From JAJYSO01 sp964586655 (GTDB lineage Bacteria; Bacteroidota; Bacteroidia; Flavobacteriales; Flavobacteriaceae): DNA of 64,000 bases. How positions within the stretch are numbered: position 1 is the first letter of the stretch; each line of letters opens with the position of its first letter. A program made the translations under genes and the position numbers. The notes below the pieces were generated by a model that worked only from the letters and a program-made list of their open reading frames with translations, had not been told where the DNA came from and did no database searches. The stretch covers positions 163,142-227,141 of the forward strand of contig CAZPGY010000003.1 of assembly GCA_964586655.1 (NCBI GenBank), read 5' to 3'. Below, piece after piece: positions 26,686 through 34,803 of this stretch.

Positions 26686-27435
26686 CTACCGTCTATACCT
26701 TTCTCTTCGTCTGTTGTAGTATTCTTGTTTCTCTGTCCAGTACTCTTTTTCAGTTACCACTTTCCCTTTATCAGGTCTTTTGAGGTTTGTTTTTTTGGAA
26801 CTGAGTTTGATTTCGGAGGCATAAAAATAGAAGTTGTTTCTTTCTAACGCCAATACCAAACCGGGGAGACCGGCTGCTTCTAATGGCCCAAACTGAAAAG
26901 GCAAAGCCGGGCAGAACCAGGCGGTGAGGACAAGCTTTTTTATGCCGTTCAACTTGTAAGGAGCCGTGGCTTTTCTACAAAGGTATCCTTTTATTGTTTT
27001 GGTTTCCTTGCCAATCTTCCAATCCATACCGTCTAATTTTGAATGAACCAACCAGGTTTTTGTGGGAACACTGAATTGCAGTAGCTTAAGATTTTCCGAA
27101 ATATTCCAGTAATAAATTCCGCTACTGGATATTCCCCTTGCTACCCCGTTAGGGTTTAAGCCGTTGTCGCTGGCCATTTGTAAATCTCTTTTAAAAACTG
27201 CCTCGTTGCGGTTAAATTTTAAAGTATAATGTAAATAAGGGGTGGTGGCTTTAATTTCTCCAAACCTTTTAAAAGTTATTCTTTTCCCGATTTCATCGAA
27301 TCCGGTGGTGTCCACATAGCCTTGAATATTTTCAGGAGGCTCAACTTTATAGATGATTTTTCCCGATTGAAATTGGGCAAAACAAAGTTGAAAAGTAAGA
27401 AACAAGAAAAAACTTGTAATAAGAGCTTTCATCAT
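26686..27435 (-). CDS. GLPGLI family protein, type B
   Basis: 249 residues from the ATG at 27,435 (MMKALITSF...LCFAQ signal peptide). An earlier in-frame ATG at 27,492 overlaps the stop of the small upstream gene as TAATG but adds 19 residues before the signal sequence. It carries GYLCRKA, TAWFCPALPFQFGP and the variant GLPGLV. The second cysteine in TAWFCP is not shared with its two neighbours. The C-terminus is very basic. Confidence 0.83.
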   Translation of the reverse strand: MMKALITSFFLFLTFQLCFAQFQSGKIIYKVEPPENIQGYVDTTGFDEIGKRITFKRFGEIKATTPYLHYTLKFNRNEAVFKRDLQMASDNGLNPNGVARGISSSGIYYWNISENLKLLQFSVPTKTWLVHSKLDGMDWKIGKETKTIKGYLCRKATAPYKLNGIKKLVLTAWFCPALPFQFGPLEAAGLPGLVLALERNNFYFYASEIKLSSKKTNLKRPDKGKVVTEKEYWTEKQEYYNRRRERYRR

Positions 27436-27491
27436 AAAACAGTGTGTTAATAAACAAACCCTATCAAATATAATAGGACTTGTTGCATTCA

Positions 27492-27748
27492 TTAACCTTC
27501 AATATAAATAGTTTTTAAGGTTTTAGCATTAGAGCCATTCTTTTCTTGGCAGGAAAGTAAATAGGAATAAAATGCCAAATTTCCTTCAGAAGGATTGCCT
27601 GTATGTCTTGCAATTTCATCACCATAAGCCATAGCCTTGTCAAAACACTCATCACAGGCTGAGCTTGCCATCCCACTTTTAGGGAGGGTGAAAATAATTG
27701 CAGAGAAAACACTTCCCAAAAAAGTAAAGATAAAAATAAAATTTTCAT
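27492..27748 (-). pseudogene. Small secreted cysteine-containing protein, frameshifted
   Basis: Two overlapping frames together give one sensible protein. The upstream frame starts at 27,748 with MKILFLSLL. The downstream frame supplies FLGSVFSA, a good signal-peptide end, and then about 58 residues with SACDECFDKA and LLSCQEK, three cysteines in all. The switch falls in a run of six A residues on the + strand (27,718-27,723); seven would restore one frame of about 85 residues. It lies inside the GLPGLI array. It may be a real mutation, phase variation, slippage or a sequencing error. I do not recognise the family. Confidence 0.55.
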
Positions 27749-27874
27749 AATAAAAAATAGATTTAGGTTAAACAATGCCCAAATCTACACACACACAATC
27801 AATGTTAATTGTATGTTAAATGCCCTTTAGTCTGCTTAATCCGTTATTTGCATATTTCCAACAATTGTCGATTT

Positions 27875-27907
27875 AAACCTGACAGGTTTCCAAAACCTGT
27901 CAGGTTT
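27875..27907. repeat. Dispersed 33-bp palindrome, copy 1
   Basis: Arms AAACCTGACAGGTTTC and AAAACCTGTCAGGTTT surround one base; one arm position is mismatched. It lies between the GLPGLI gene ending at 27,986 and the small frameshifted gene. Copies 2 and 3 (29,895 and 31,675) are perfect, and a half copy is at 28,791. Confidence 0.85.
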
Positions 27908-27985
27908 CGTAGGGTGTTACTATCTTTTATTACTTTGGAAGAAAGAAACAATTAATATTGAATTAAATATATTACAAAAAAGCCC

Positions 27986-28723
27986 CTATCGCCCTGCTGC
28001 TTTCATTTTTAAGGCCATTGCTTTGTTGCGGTATTCTTTTTTTGTCACTATTGTTCCTTTAGTTGGCGCGGGAATAGTAATGCTGTTTTTGTTGAATTTA
28101 ACGGCAGTGGCATAGAGGTAGTAGTGATTGATGGTGACAAGCCCCAGAATAAGTCCCGGCAGGCCTCTGAATTGCAGGGGGCCGAACTGAAAGGGAAGAG
28201 AAGGCGCAAACCAAGCCGTGACGTGTAGTTCTTTATGGTTTGCGGAATGAAGAACGGCAACGGCTTTTCGGCATTCATAACCCAAAATGTACTTGGTGTC
28301 AGGGGTGATTTGCCAGTCTAATTTCGGGTTTTTTAACAATAAGATTTCCTCTCCCAGAGAGCGTTGTTGGAGATTGATTCCTTTTTCTATATCAGTATAA
28401 AATAATCCTTCTGCGCCAAGGATGAGAGATGTACGATTTAAATCGATGCCGTTATCGTTTAGCATTGTCGGTTGACGATCAAAACGGGCTTTATTGAGGT
28501 TAAATTTGAGTTGGAAAGTTAAATGAGGCAGTCCAATTAAGATTTCTCTAAAGGCTTTTCTGGCAATACCTTTCCACTCGTCTTTAAGGTCTGAATTTTC
28601 CAAGCGCTCAGAGATACTCATGGTGCTTTTTACCTTGTAAGTAACCACTCCGGATTTTATTTGACCAAAGGTCAGGAGGGGAAACAGAAGGCTTATGAAA
28701 AGAATACAGCATGTTTTGCTCAT
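27986..28723 (-). CDS. GLPGLI family protein, type B
   Basis: 245 residues with a signal peptide (MSKTCCILFISLLF...LTFGQ) that contains two cysteines just after the start. It has GYECRKA in the type B position, then TAWFAPSLPFQFGP and FRGLPGLILGL. It is the first GLPGLI gene of the minus-strand array that ends with the barrel at 23,054, although a 237-bp gap with a palindrome and the small frameshifted gene follow. Its last 47 codons are duplicated at 28,971-29,112. Confidence 0.85.
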   Translation of the reverse strand: MSKTCCILFISLLFPLLTFGQIKSGVVTYKVKSTMSISERLENSDLKDEWKGIARKAFREILIGLPHLTFQLKFNLNKARFDRQPTMLNDNGIDLNRTSLILGAEGLFYTDIEKGINLQQRSLGEEILLLKNPKLDWQITPDTKYILGYECRKAVAVLHSANHKELHVTAWFAPSLPFQFGPLQFRGLPGLILGLVTINHYYLYATAVKFNKNSITIPAPTKGTIVTKKEYRNKAMALKMKAAGR

Positions 28724-28790
28724 AATAAGAGGCGTTTTTAAAGGTCATTCCGGTTGGGGGAAATGGCCTTTTGTATTTATAAAGTTATTT

Positions 28791-28805
28791 AAACCTGTCA
28801 GGTTT
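28791..28805. repeat. Half copy of the dispersed palindrome
   Basis: AAACCTGTCAGGTTT with the same flanks as copy 1 (ATTT before, CGTA after). Compared with copy 1, exactly 18 bases are missing between two AAACCT repeats, which would remove one arm and unmake the hairpin. Confidence 0.75.
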
Positions 28806-28970
28806 CGTAAGGTGTTACTATCTTTTATTACTTTGAGAGAAAGAAACACTTCCCAAAAACAGTAAAGATAATAAAAAATAAATTTAAGATAGACAATATC
28901 CGAACGTGCTATACATAGGCGCACACATAATAAAGTTTGATTCTCAGTCGAATAAATTACAAAAAAACTC

Positions 28971-29112
28971 CTATCGCCCTGCTGCTTTCATTTTTAAGGC
29001 CATTACTTTGTTGCGGTATCCTTTTTTTGTCACTATTGTTCCTTTAGTTGGCGCGGGAATAGTAATGCTGTTTTTGTTGAATTTGACGGCAGTGGCATAG
29101 TGGTAATAAGAT
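28971..29112 (-). pseudogene. C-terminal fragment of a GLPGLI gene
   Basis: About 47 codons reading YYHYATAVKFNKNS... to MKAAGR and stop, in frame and almost identical to the end of the GLPGLI gene at 27,986. The visible replacements include Glu to Gly and Ala to Val. It has no start, signal peptide or GLPGLI motif, so it is a truncated duplicate left by recombination. The high identity points to a recent event. Confidence 0.8.
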
Positions 29113-29223
29113 CTTATAATTGAGAGTGATTTTCACGATATCGGCCTTTTAAAGGAAGTTTATGTACTCCTCTTTTTCTATTTGACTAAAAACTTTTAGT
29201 TTCGAAAAAAAATAAAACTTATT

Positions 29224-29772
29224 ATGAGAAAAACAATTTTAGTACTTGCAAGTCTAATTATGGGATTTGGTCTCCAGGCACAAGAAGCTCACGAAACTGA
29301 GGAAACAGGTGGAGGAGAGTTTTTTGTCACTGGCGCTGTTGGTTTCTCTTCAGAGGAAACTCAAACGGAAAGCATCAATCGGTTTGAGTTTGCGCCAAGC
29401 CTTGGTTATTTTTTCACTGAACACGTTGCAGCGGGTATTCGTGTCGGCTACGAATCTGAAAAAGTAGAGTTTGCGAACCACACCGAAGAAACTTCTACGT
29501 TTATGATTGGCGCCTTTGGAAGATATTTTTTTACTCCGGAAAACAAATTCTCTTTTTATGGGGAGTTGGGTGCAAATTATTTATCGGAAGAAAATGATAA
29601 CAATGGTTTTGAGGTGATACTCGCACCGGGAATTAGCTATGAACTGTCTGAACATATTGGACTGGAAGCCAGCTTTGGAATCCTCAGTTACAAAAGTGTC
29701 GGAGAGGCAGATGCTTTTGAAATTGGTGTGGATATGGAAAAGCTTAGGTTTGGAATTTTGTATGAATTCTAA
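29224..29772 (+). CDS. Small outer-membrane beta-barrel protein
   Basis: 182 residues. Signal peptide (MRKTILVLASLIMGFGLQAQ), a short acidic segment, then alternating amphipathic strands with FAPSLGYFFTEHVAAGIRVGYE, FGRYFFTPENKFSFYGELGANY and a terminal phenylalanine (FGILYEF). This fits the OmpX/OmpA-like eight-strand barrel class. Ligand and role are not evident. Genes on both sides are on the opposite strand, so it is probably a single-gene unit. Confidence 0.75.
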   Translation: MRKTILVLASLIMGFGLQAQEAHETEETGGGEFFVTGAVGFSSEETQTESINRFEFAPSLGYFFTEHVAAGIRVGYESEKVEFANHTEETSTFMIGAFGRYFFTPENKFSFYGELGANYLSEENDNNGFEVILAPGISYELSEHIGLEASFGILSYKSVGEADAFEIGVDMEKLRFGILYEF

Positions 29773-29819
29773 GTCCGTTAGTCCGCTTGATCACCAATAT
29801 TTAAACAGTTCATACGGAA

Positions 29820-29968
29820 ACACACTCTACATCGATGTTTTATACGCGGTGTTGTACGTGTAAAGGCACAACATGAGCCATACAGCTTCGATTTAAACCT
29901 GACAGGTTTTCAAAACCTGTCAGGTTTCGTTTTGTATAAGACCAAAAAGACCTGCAGATTATGCCGGT
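29820..29968. repeat. Long flanking repeat, left copy, with palindrome copy 2
   Basis: About 140 bp resembling 31,600-31,765 in direct orientation. Shared blocks are a GTGTTG...CACAACATG segment, GAGCCATACAG, the perfect palindrome at 29,895-29,927 (arms AAACCTGACAGGTTTT and AAAACCTGTCAGGTTT) and a tail with CCAAAAAGACCT and CAGATTATGCC. The two copies flank the T9SS gene at 30,010. Confidence 0.75.
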
Positions 29969-30009
29969 TTACAGAACATTTTGGTATAATTCATCAATCC
30001 CTTTTGGCG

Positions 30010-31410
30010 TTATTTTTTAATAAAGCGTTTTGTGACCTTATGACGTCCTTGTTTAAAAATAACCATATACATTCCGCTGGTCAATTGAGATATGTTATAT
30101 GCAAAGGAGCCTTTAGAAATCACCCCTTGATCAAGTATACGTCCGCTCAAATTCATGATTGTGAAATGCGTTTTCTCTTTTACTTTGAAATTCACAAGCG
30201 TATTGGAAACCGTGGGATATAGCATGACCGCTATTTTTTTAACGCTCCATTTCTCAACGGCTAAGGTATTTCCTACTAAAAAGGGATATCCGTCATTAAT
30301 TGCTGGGTCAATATTCCAAATATTTCCCTGATTGACATTGAGGGAATCTACCAAGGCTTGGGTTTTCATTTCGGCAGTAGTTTTTCCGGTGATATCAACA
30401 TTTAAGGACGAATTATTTAATCCTATTCCATTGGCCAGCCCGCTACTTTCTGTATCAAAATAGGTGTTGCTTACACTGGATGCTCCCTGAATAGCTCCTA
30501 TGCTTCCACCAAAATTTCCGGCAGCCGATACGGTTCCTGTCGAGTAGCAGTTTTTGATGACGCCTGTCGTTTCAGGGAAGGCAAATAGGCCTCCGGCATA
30601 GGACCCACTGGCTATCACATCAGCTCGGGAATAACAGTTTTTTACTACATTATGCACATTAGGATCGGGAGGGAAATTCATGGTAGTGTAGCCGATTAAT
30701 CCCCCTACAATATTACCTCCGGAAACCAATCCCGCTGAATATGATTCTTCTACTAAGGTAGAATCCCAGGTGGTCCCAACGAGACCGCCAAGCTGGTCAC
30801 CTCCGTGGACTTCTCCCGAAAAAGAGCTCTGGCTGATGGAGGAGTTGGTCAATAAACCGCCGACGAGTCCACCGGCAATTCCGCCATACATGCCGTCTTC
30901 ACAGTGCACATATCCGTTGGTTACATGGCAGTTTACAGCGGTGCTGTTGGTGGATAAATTGGCGACCAGCGCGCCCACCGTACTGTTTCCATACACCACC
31001 GCACTGTCAATTTTGAGGTCTTTGATATGCATAGAAATTACCGATCCAAATAAACCGGAAAAATCCTTATTGGGGCGATTGACCATTACATTGGAAATGG
31101 TGTGCCCTTGACCATTGACATCTCCCTTAAATGAATGGGCTATATCCGTTCCAACAGGCAGCCATAGATTACCGGAAAGATCAATATCTGCAGTGATATT
31201 AATGGTTTTTCCTTCAAAATCATTGCCATGAGAGACCATTACCGCAAGGCCGGCAAAACTGGAGGCATCTGAAATATCAAAACTGTTTTGTGAACTGTCA
31301 TACCAAGTAGTATCCGCAGAATCAACCCATTTTGTCTGTGGGAAATTTTGCGCATAGACCCCTGATGAAAAGGTCAGTACAACAAACATCAAGCATAATT
31401 TTTTAAGCAT
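30010..31410 (-). CDS. Secreted GLUG-repeat protein with T9SS type A sorting domain
   Basis: 466 residues. Signal peptide (MLKKLCLMFVVLTFSSGVYAQ), then a right-handed parallel-helix-like region with repeating glycine-rich units (GGLVGTTWDSTLVEESYSAG, GGLIGYTTM, GGLFAFPETTGVIKNCYSTG) of the GLUG type. The last 75 residues form a T9SS type A domain (FKVKEKTHFTIMNLSGRIL...GMYMVIFKQG...FIKK) that directs export across the outer membrane and surface attachment. Flanked on both sides by copies of a 140-bp repeat. An adhesin or glycan-related surface role is possible but not shown. Confidence 0.82.
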   Translation of the reverse strand: MLKKLCLMFVVLTFSSGVYAQNFPQTKWVDSADTTWYDSSQNSFDISDASSFAGLAVMVSHGNDFEGKTINITADIDLSGNLWLPVGTDIAHSFKGDVNGQGHTISNVMVNRPNKDFSGLFGSVISMHIKDLKIDSAVVYGNSTVGALVANLSTNSTAVNCHVTNGYVHCEDGMYGGIAGGLVGGLLTNSSISQSSFSGEVHGGDQLGGLVGTTWDSTLVEESYSAGLVSGGNIVGGLIGYTTMNFPPDPNVHNVVKNCYSRADVIASGSYAGGLFAFPETTGVIKNCYSTGTVSAAGNFGGSIGAIQGASSVSNTYFDTESSGLANGIGLNNSSLNVDITGKTTAEMKTQALVDSLNVNQGNIWNIDPAINDGYPFLVGNTLAVEKWSVKKIAVMLYPTVSNTLVNFKVKEKTHFTIMNLSGRILDQGVISKGSFAYNISQLTSGMYMVIFKQGRHKVTKRFIKK

Positions 31411-31876
31411 GTTTTCTTCTTTATGTGTTAATGGGGAAAGTTAATCAATTAAAAGCGAGTAATGCACCACAAGCGGATTAAAAATCACTTGTGTTTATAA
31501 AGATTTTATGCCGGCAATGACGGGTTAACTTTAGCTGCTCCTGTCAAATTATGCGTAACACCGCGAGAACACGCAAATTAATCCACTTTTTTGATGCAGG
31601 TCAGCTGCTTATACACAGTGTTGCGTATATAAACACAACATGATTCCGATGGTTGAGCCATACAGTCTCGATTTAAACCTGACAGGTTTTCAAAACCTGT
31701 CAGGTTTCGTTTTTTCGTTTTGTATAGAGCCAAAAAGACCTACAGATTATGCCAATTTATAAATTACTTTGGCATTAGCCGATGTTTAGCTTTAATGCCT
31801 TCAGCGGAACAACAATTAATTTTCTTACCTTCGTACGCTCAAACTTTTTATAGCGCCCTGAAATTCTAATCGGTTT
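31411..31876. other. Divergent intergenic region with repeat copy
   Basis: 466 bp between two divergent genes. It contains the right copy of the long repeat (31,600-31,765, palindrome at 31,675-31,707). TACCTTCG at 31,826-31,833 is a near match to the -7 element 43 bp before the glycosyltransferase. As the genes here diverge, the palindrome cannot be acting only as a terminator. Confidence 0.5.
31600..31765. repeat. Long flanking repeat, right copy, with palindrome copy 3
   Basis: Direct-orientation partner of the 29,820 copy, with the same blocks and a perfect palindrome at 31,675-31,707. It has a short insertion (TTTCG repeated) after the palindrome and more divergent outer ends. Confidence 0.75.
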
Positions 31877-33013
31877 ATGGATATTGTTATTATTGGCCCT
31901 GCATTTCCTTACCGGGGGGGTATTGCTTCCTTTGATGAACGCATGGCCTTTGAATTACAAAAAGCGGGGCATCAGGTCAGTATTTACACCTTTACCTTGC
32001 AATATCCTGCTTTTCTTTTTCCGGGGAAAACGCAGTATTCTGAAAAAACGCCTCCAAAAAACTTGAAGATTCATCGGAAAATAAACAGTGTCAATCCGTT
32101 TAACTGGTGGAAAGTAGGTAACGAACTAAGAGAATTAGCGCCGGATTTGGTGTTGGTGAAATTTTGGATCCCTTTTATTGGCGCCGGATTTGGTGCCTTG
32201 TTAAGACGAATTAAAAGGAATAAAAAAACCAAGATTATTGCGGTATTGGACAATATTGTTCCGCATGAAAAACGCATTGGCGATCAGGCCTTAACCCGTT
32301 ATTTTATTAAGCCCGCAGATGCTTTTCTCTCTTTGTCCAAAACTGTGGAAAACGAGTTGGCTTTTTTTGATACCGATAAACCCAGGGCGATCAATCCGCA
32401 TCCGGTTTATGACAACTTTGGCGCCTTGCATCCGCGGGAGGAGGCCGCTCAGTTTTTAAACCTAAATCCGCAGGGAAAATACATGCTGTTCTTCGGATTG
32501 ATTCGCGATTACAAAGGCTTGGATTGGTTGCTCAAGGCTTTTCAAAAAACTCGAGCCAAGGCAAGCGTCAAACTGCTTATTGCCGGAGAGTTTTATGCCG
32601 ATCAAAAACGATATGAAAAACTCATTGATAAACTGGGACTGCGTTCACAGGTTGTCCTTTTTGACCATTACATCAAAGAGGAGGAGGTGGCTTATTTCTT
32701 TAGTTTGGCCAATGTGGTGGTGCAGCCTTATAAAACAGCCACCCAAAGTGGAATTACCCAAATTGCTTATCACTTCAATTGCCCGATGATTGTCACGGAT
32801 GTAGGCGGACTTCCGGAAATTGTTCCCAACGGGAAAATTGGTTATGTAGCGGCTCCCAATATTGAAGCCATTGCCCAAGCCATCGACAAGTATTTTGCGG
32901 AGGACGCGGAGGCTGCTTTCAGGGCTAATTTTGCCGAGGAGAAAAAAAAGTATTCCTGGTCGGCACTTAACAACACCATTCTATCCCTCTACAATCGGCT
33001 TCAGCATAAGTGA
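31877..33013 (+). CDS. Glycosyltransferase family 4
   Basis: 378 residues with the two Rossmann-like domains of GT-B enzymes. The N-terminal domain starts MDIVIIGPAFPYRGGIASFDERMAFEL. The C-terminal domain has the nucleotide-sugar-binding part YMLFFGLIRDYKGLDWLLKAF and GITQIAYHFNCPMIVTDVGGLPEIV with the conserved glutamate region. It is cytosolic or membrane-associated and retaining by family. It stands alone rather than in a polysaccharide cluster, so donor and acceptor are unknown. Confidence 0.88.
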   Translation: MDIVIIGPAFPYRGGIASFDERMAFELQKAGHQVSIYTFTLQYPAFLFPGKTQYSEKTPPKNLKIHRKINSVNPFNWWKVGNELRELAPDLVLVKFWIPFIGAGFGALLRRIKRNKKTKIIAVLDNIVPHEKRIGDQALTRYFIKPADAFLSLSKTVENELAFFDTDKPRAINPHPVYDNFGALHPREEAAQFLNLNPQGKYMLFFGLIRDYKGLDWLLKAFQKTRAKASVKLLIAGEFYADQKRYEKLIDKLGLRSQVVLFDHYIKEEEVAYFFSLANVVVQPYKTATQSGITQIAYHFNCPMIVTDVGGLPEIVPNGKIGYVAAPNIEAIAQAIDKYFAEDAEAAFRANFAEEKKKYSWSALNNTILSLYNRLQHK

Positions 33014-33078
33014 GCAGAATGCACCTTTTTACCCATCATAAGTTTCGTCTCTCGGCCACAGTCAGCCGAACCCCGGGC

Positions 33079-34413
33079 TTAATCTCCATTTTTTAGCACA
33101 ATAGGAAGATTATAAACCGTCCTCACCGGTGTTCCTTTGTGTTCTCCGGGCTTAAATCGAGGGAATTTTTTTACAACTCGAATCGCTTCATTTTTCAAAG
33201 CCTCATTTCGTGCCCGGGCTCTAATATTTACTACCTTCCCGGTGGAATCAATTTCAAAGACGGTATAAATTCTCGCTGCTTTTATGGTGTCGGGCAGCGT
33301 TTGGGTCAATCCGATATTAAATTCCTCTGCCACAAGCTCATGAATTCGCTTCTCAAAATATTGTCGTGCGGCTTCATTATCGGAAAAAGAAGGAGAATTT
33401 AAAAACTCAGGCGCCACATCAATCGCCCTAAACGGTACCTTAATGACCGAAGGAGGTGCTGGAGGTGCCGGTGGGGTAGATTTGAGCGTGTTGGTGGTTT
33501 GGGTTTTCGAATTTTCACGGGTAGCATCTATATTTCCCTCCTCGCTGCAGGACACATAGGTCAACATTAGAAAAGCGAGCGGCAAAATGAGCAAGTATTT
33601 TAGTTTTGCTTTTGAACTCGATTGTACTTTATACAACATCATAATACGGTTTTTTAAAGGGTTTTGGTTAAAAAATGAACTGGTAAAAGAAAATTGATGC
33701 GTGCCAAAATGAGCATTCATCAAACTTTCTATATAGCTTTTTTTGGCATAGGTTCGGGTCGTTTTACGATCGGCTAAAAATTCATGTACTTCTACCAAAT
33801 CGCGTTGAAGAACATAAACTATGGGATTGAACCACAGGAGGATGCGCAGGGTTTCACAATACAGCAAATCCCAGGAATGCTTTCCGGCAACATGGGCGCT
33901 TTCGTGCATAATAATAGAACGACGCTCATCGGCCGCAAGTTGATCGCCTATAAAAACATATCGGAAAAAGCTAAATGCCTGATTTGAATGGGGCAGTCGA
34001 TATATTTTTTGCCCTTGTTCCACAGTAAATTGTGCCCGTTTTTTTAAAATTAGAAGCTTAAACAGTTTGAACAAAAAGATACCTAAGGCAGTCAACATCC
34101 CTATCACATATATTATTGCAGCAAGTTGAAACCACGTCCAAGTGGTCTCCGGAGCAACCGCAACCGATGACGGAAGGCGATCGGTGATTTGTATTGGTGA
34201 CAAATAGGTGGTCAATACTTTGGGTACGCTTTCGCTTACTTCTTCAAATTTCAAAAAATTAAGCTGAAATAAAGGCAATAATAAACTCAGCGCGGGTAGG
34301 GCCAATAAATATATCCGATTGACCTTAAAAAAAGTTTCGCGCCGAAAGCACAGGCGATAAAGCAGCCAAAAGGCGACAAAAAATAGAAGACTGTTGATGA
34401 GGTAGCTTAGCAT
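33079..34413 (-). CDS. M56 family membrane peptidase fused to a TonB C-terminal domain
   Basis: 444 residues. Membrane segments lie at about 1-20, 35-53, 95-122 and 271-288. The zinc site HESAH is at 170-174, and VEVHEFLAD near 208-215 gives the third ligand. A proline-rich stretch (PPAPPAPP, 313-321) leads to a TonB-type domain (about 375-442, TGKVVNIRARA...VVKKFPRFKPGEHKGTPV). It resembles the BlaR1 sensor peptidase but has a TonB-like end instead of a beta-lactam sensor. It is co-transcribed with the BlaI repressor at 34,416, with a 2-bp gap. It may sense envelope state and inactivate BlaI. Confidence 0.88.
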   Translation of the reverse strand: MLSYLINSLLFFVAFWLLYRLCFRRETFFKVNRIYLLALPALSLLLPLFQLNFLKFEEVSESVPKVLTTYLSPIQITDRLPSSVAVAPETTWTWFQLAAIIYVIGMLTALGIFLFKLFKLLILKKRAQFTVEQGQKIYRLPHSNQAFSFFRYVFIGDQLAADERRSIIMHESAHVAGKHSWDLLYCETLRILLWFNPIVYVLQRDLVEVHEFLADRKTTRTYAKKSYIESLMNAHFGTHQFSFTSSFFNQNPLKNRIMMLYKVQSSSKAKLKYLLILPLAFLMLTYVSCSEEGNIDATRENSKTQTTNTLKSTPPAPPAPPSVIKVPFRAIDVAPEFLNSPSFSDNEAARQYFEKRIHELVAEEFNIGLTQTLPDTIKAARIYTVFEIDSTGKVVNIRARARNEALKNEAIRVVKKFPRFKPGEHKGTPVRTVYNLPIVLKNGD

Positions 34414-34415
34414 AA

Positions 34416-34775
34416 TTATTCGTTTTTGTCTATTTCCTTTAAAATCTCTTCCAAATCTTGTAAACCCATATCATTCTTCTTTACAAAAAACGAAAGCATG
34501 CTTTTTACCGATCCGCCAAAATAATTGTCTTTGAGTTTGGTCATGGTAAATTGTGTATAGGCTGCCTTTGATACCAGCGGGAAATAAAAATGCCCTCGTC
34601 CTACTTTTTCATAATCGACAAAGCCTTTATTTTGTAAAATGCGAACGATGGTTGATACCGTATTGTAGGCCGGCTTAGGATTGGGCATCTCTGCTATCAA
34701 ACCGCTTACGTTACTCTTCTTCAATCGCCAAAGCAATTGCATGATCTCTTCCTCTGCTTTTGTAAGTGTTTTCAT
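34416..34775 (-). CDS. BlaI/MecI/CopY family repressor
   Basis: 119 residues from the ATG at 34,775; the upstream frame adds eight unlikely residues. The winged-helix N-terminal domain (LTKAEEEIMQLLWRLKKSNVSGLI...YNTVSTIVRILQNKGFVDYEKVGRGHFYFP) and the dimerising C-terminal part are typical. It should repress its own operon with the M56 peptidase; two matching operators lie just upstream at 34,804-34,839. Confidence 0.9.
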   Translation of the reverse strand: MKTLTKAEEEIMQLLWRLKKSNVSGLIAEMPNPKPAYNTVSTIVRILQNKGFVDYEKVGRGHFYFPLVSKAAYTQFTMTKLKDNYFGGSVKSMLSFFVKKNDMGLQDLEEILKEIDKNE

Positions 34776-34803
34776 TTTTAATGTTATTTGATAGGACAAA
34801 TAT

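Larger units (their letters stand above)
28724..29223. other. Intergenic mosaic of duplicated fragments
   Basis: 500 bp without an intact gene. From the left it holds a half palindrome with its tail (28,787-28,850, matching 27,871-27,945), a stretch matching the 5' end of the small secreted gene (28,848-28,905, matching 27,710-27,780) and a near-identical copy of the end of the upstream GLPGLI gene (28,971-29,112). The segments are in a different order from the source. The last 100 bp should contain the promoter of the barrel gene at 29,224. Confidence 0.7.

Noticed and set aside
28906..29100. 64-codon + strand frame in the duplicated fragment
   Set aside because: It is antisense to the GLPGLI C-terminal fragment and has the same antisense counterpart in the intact gene.
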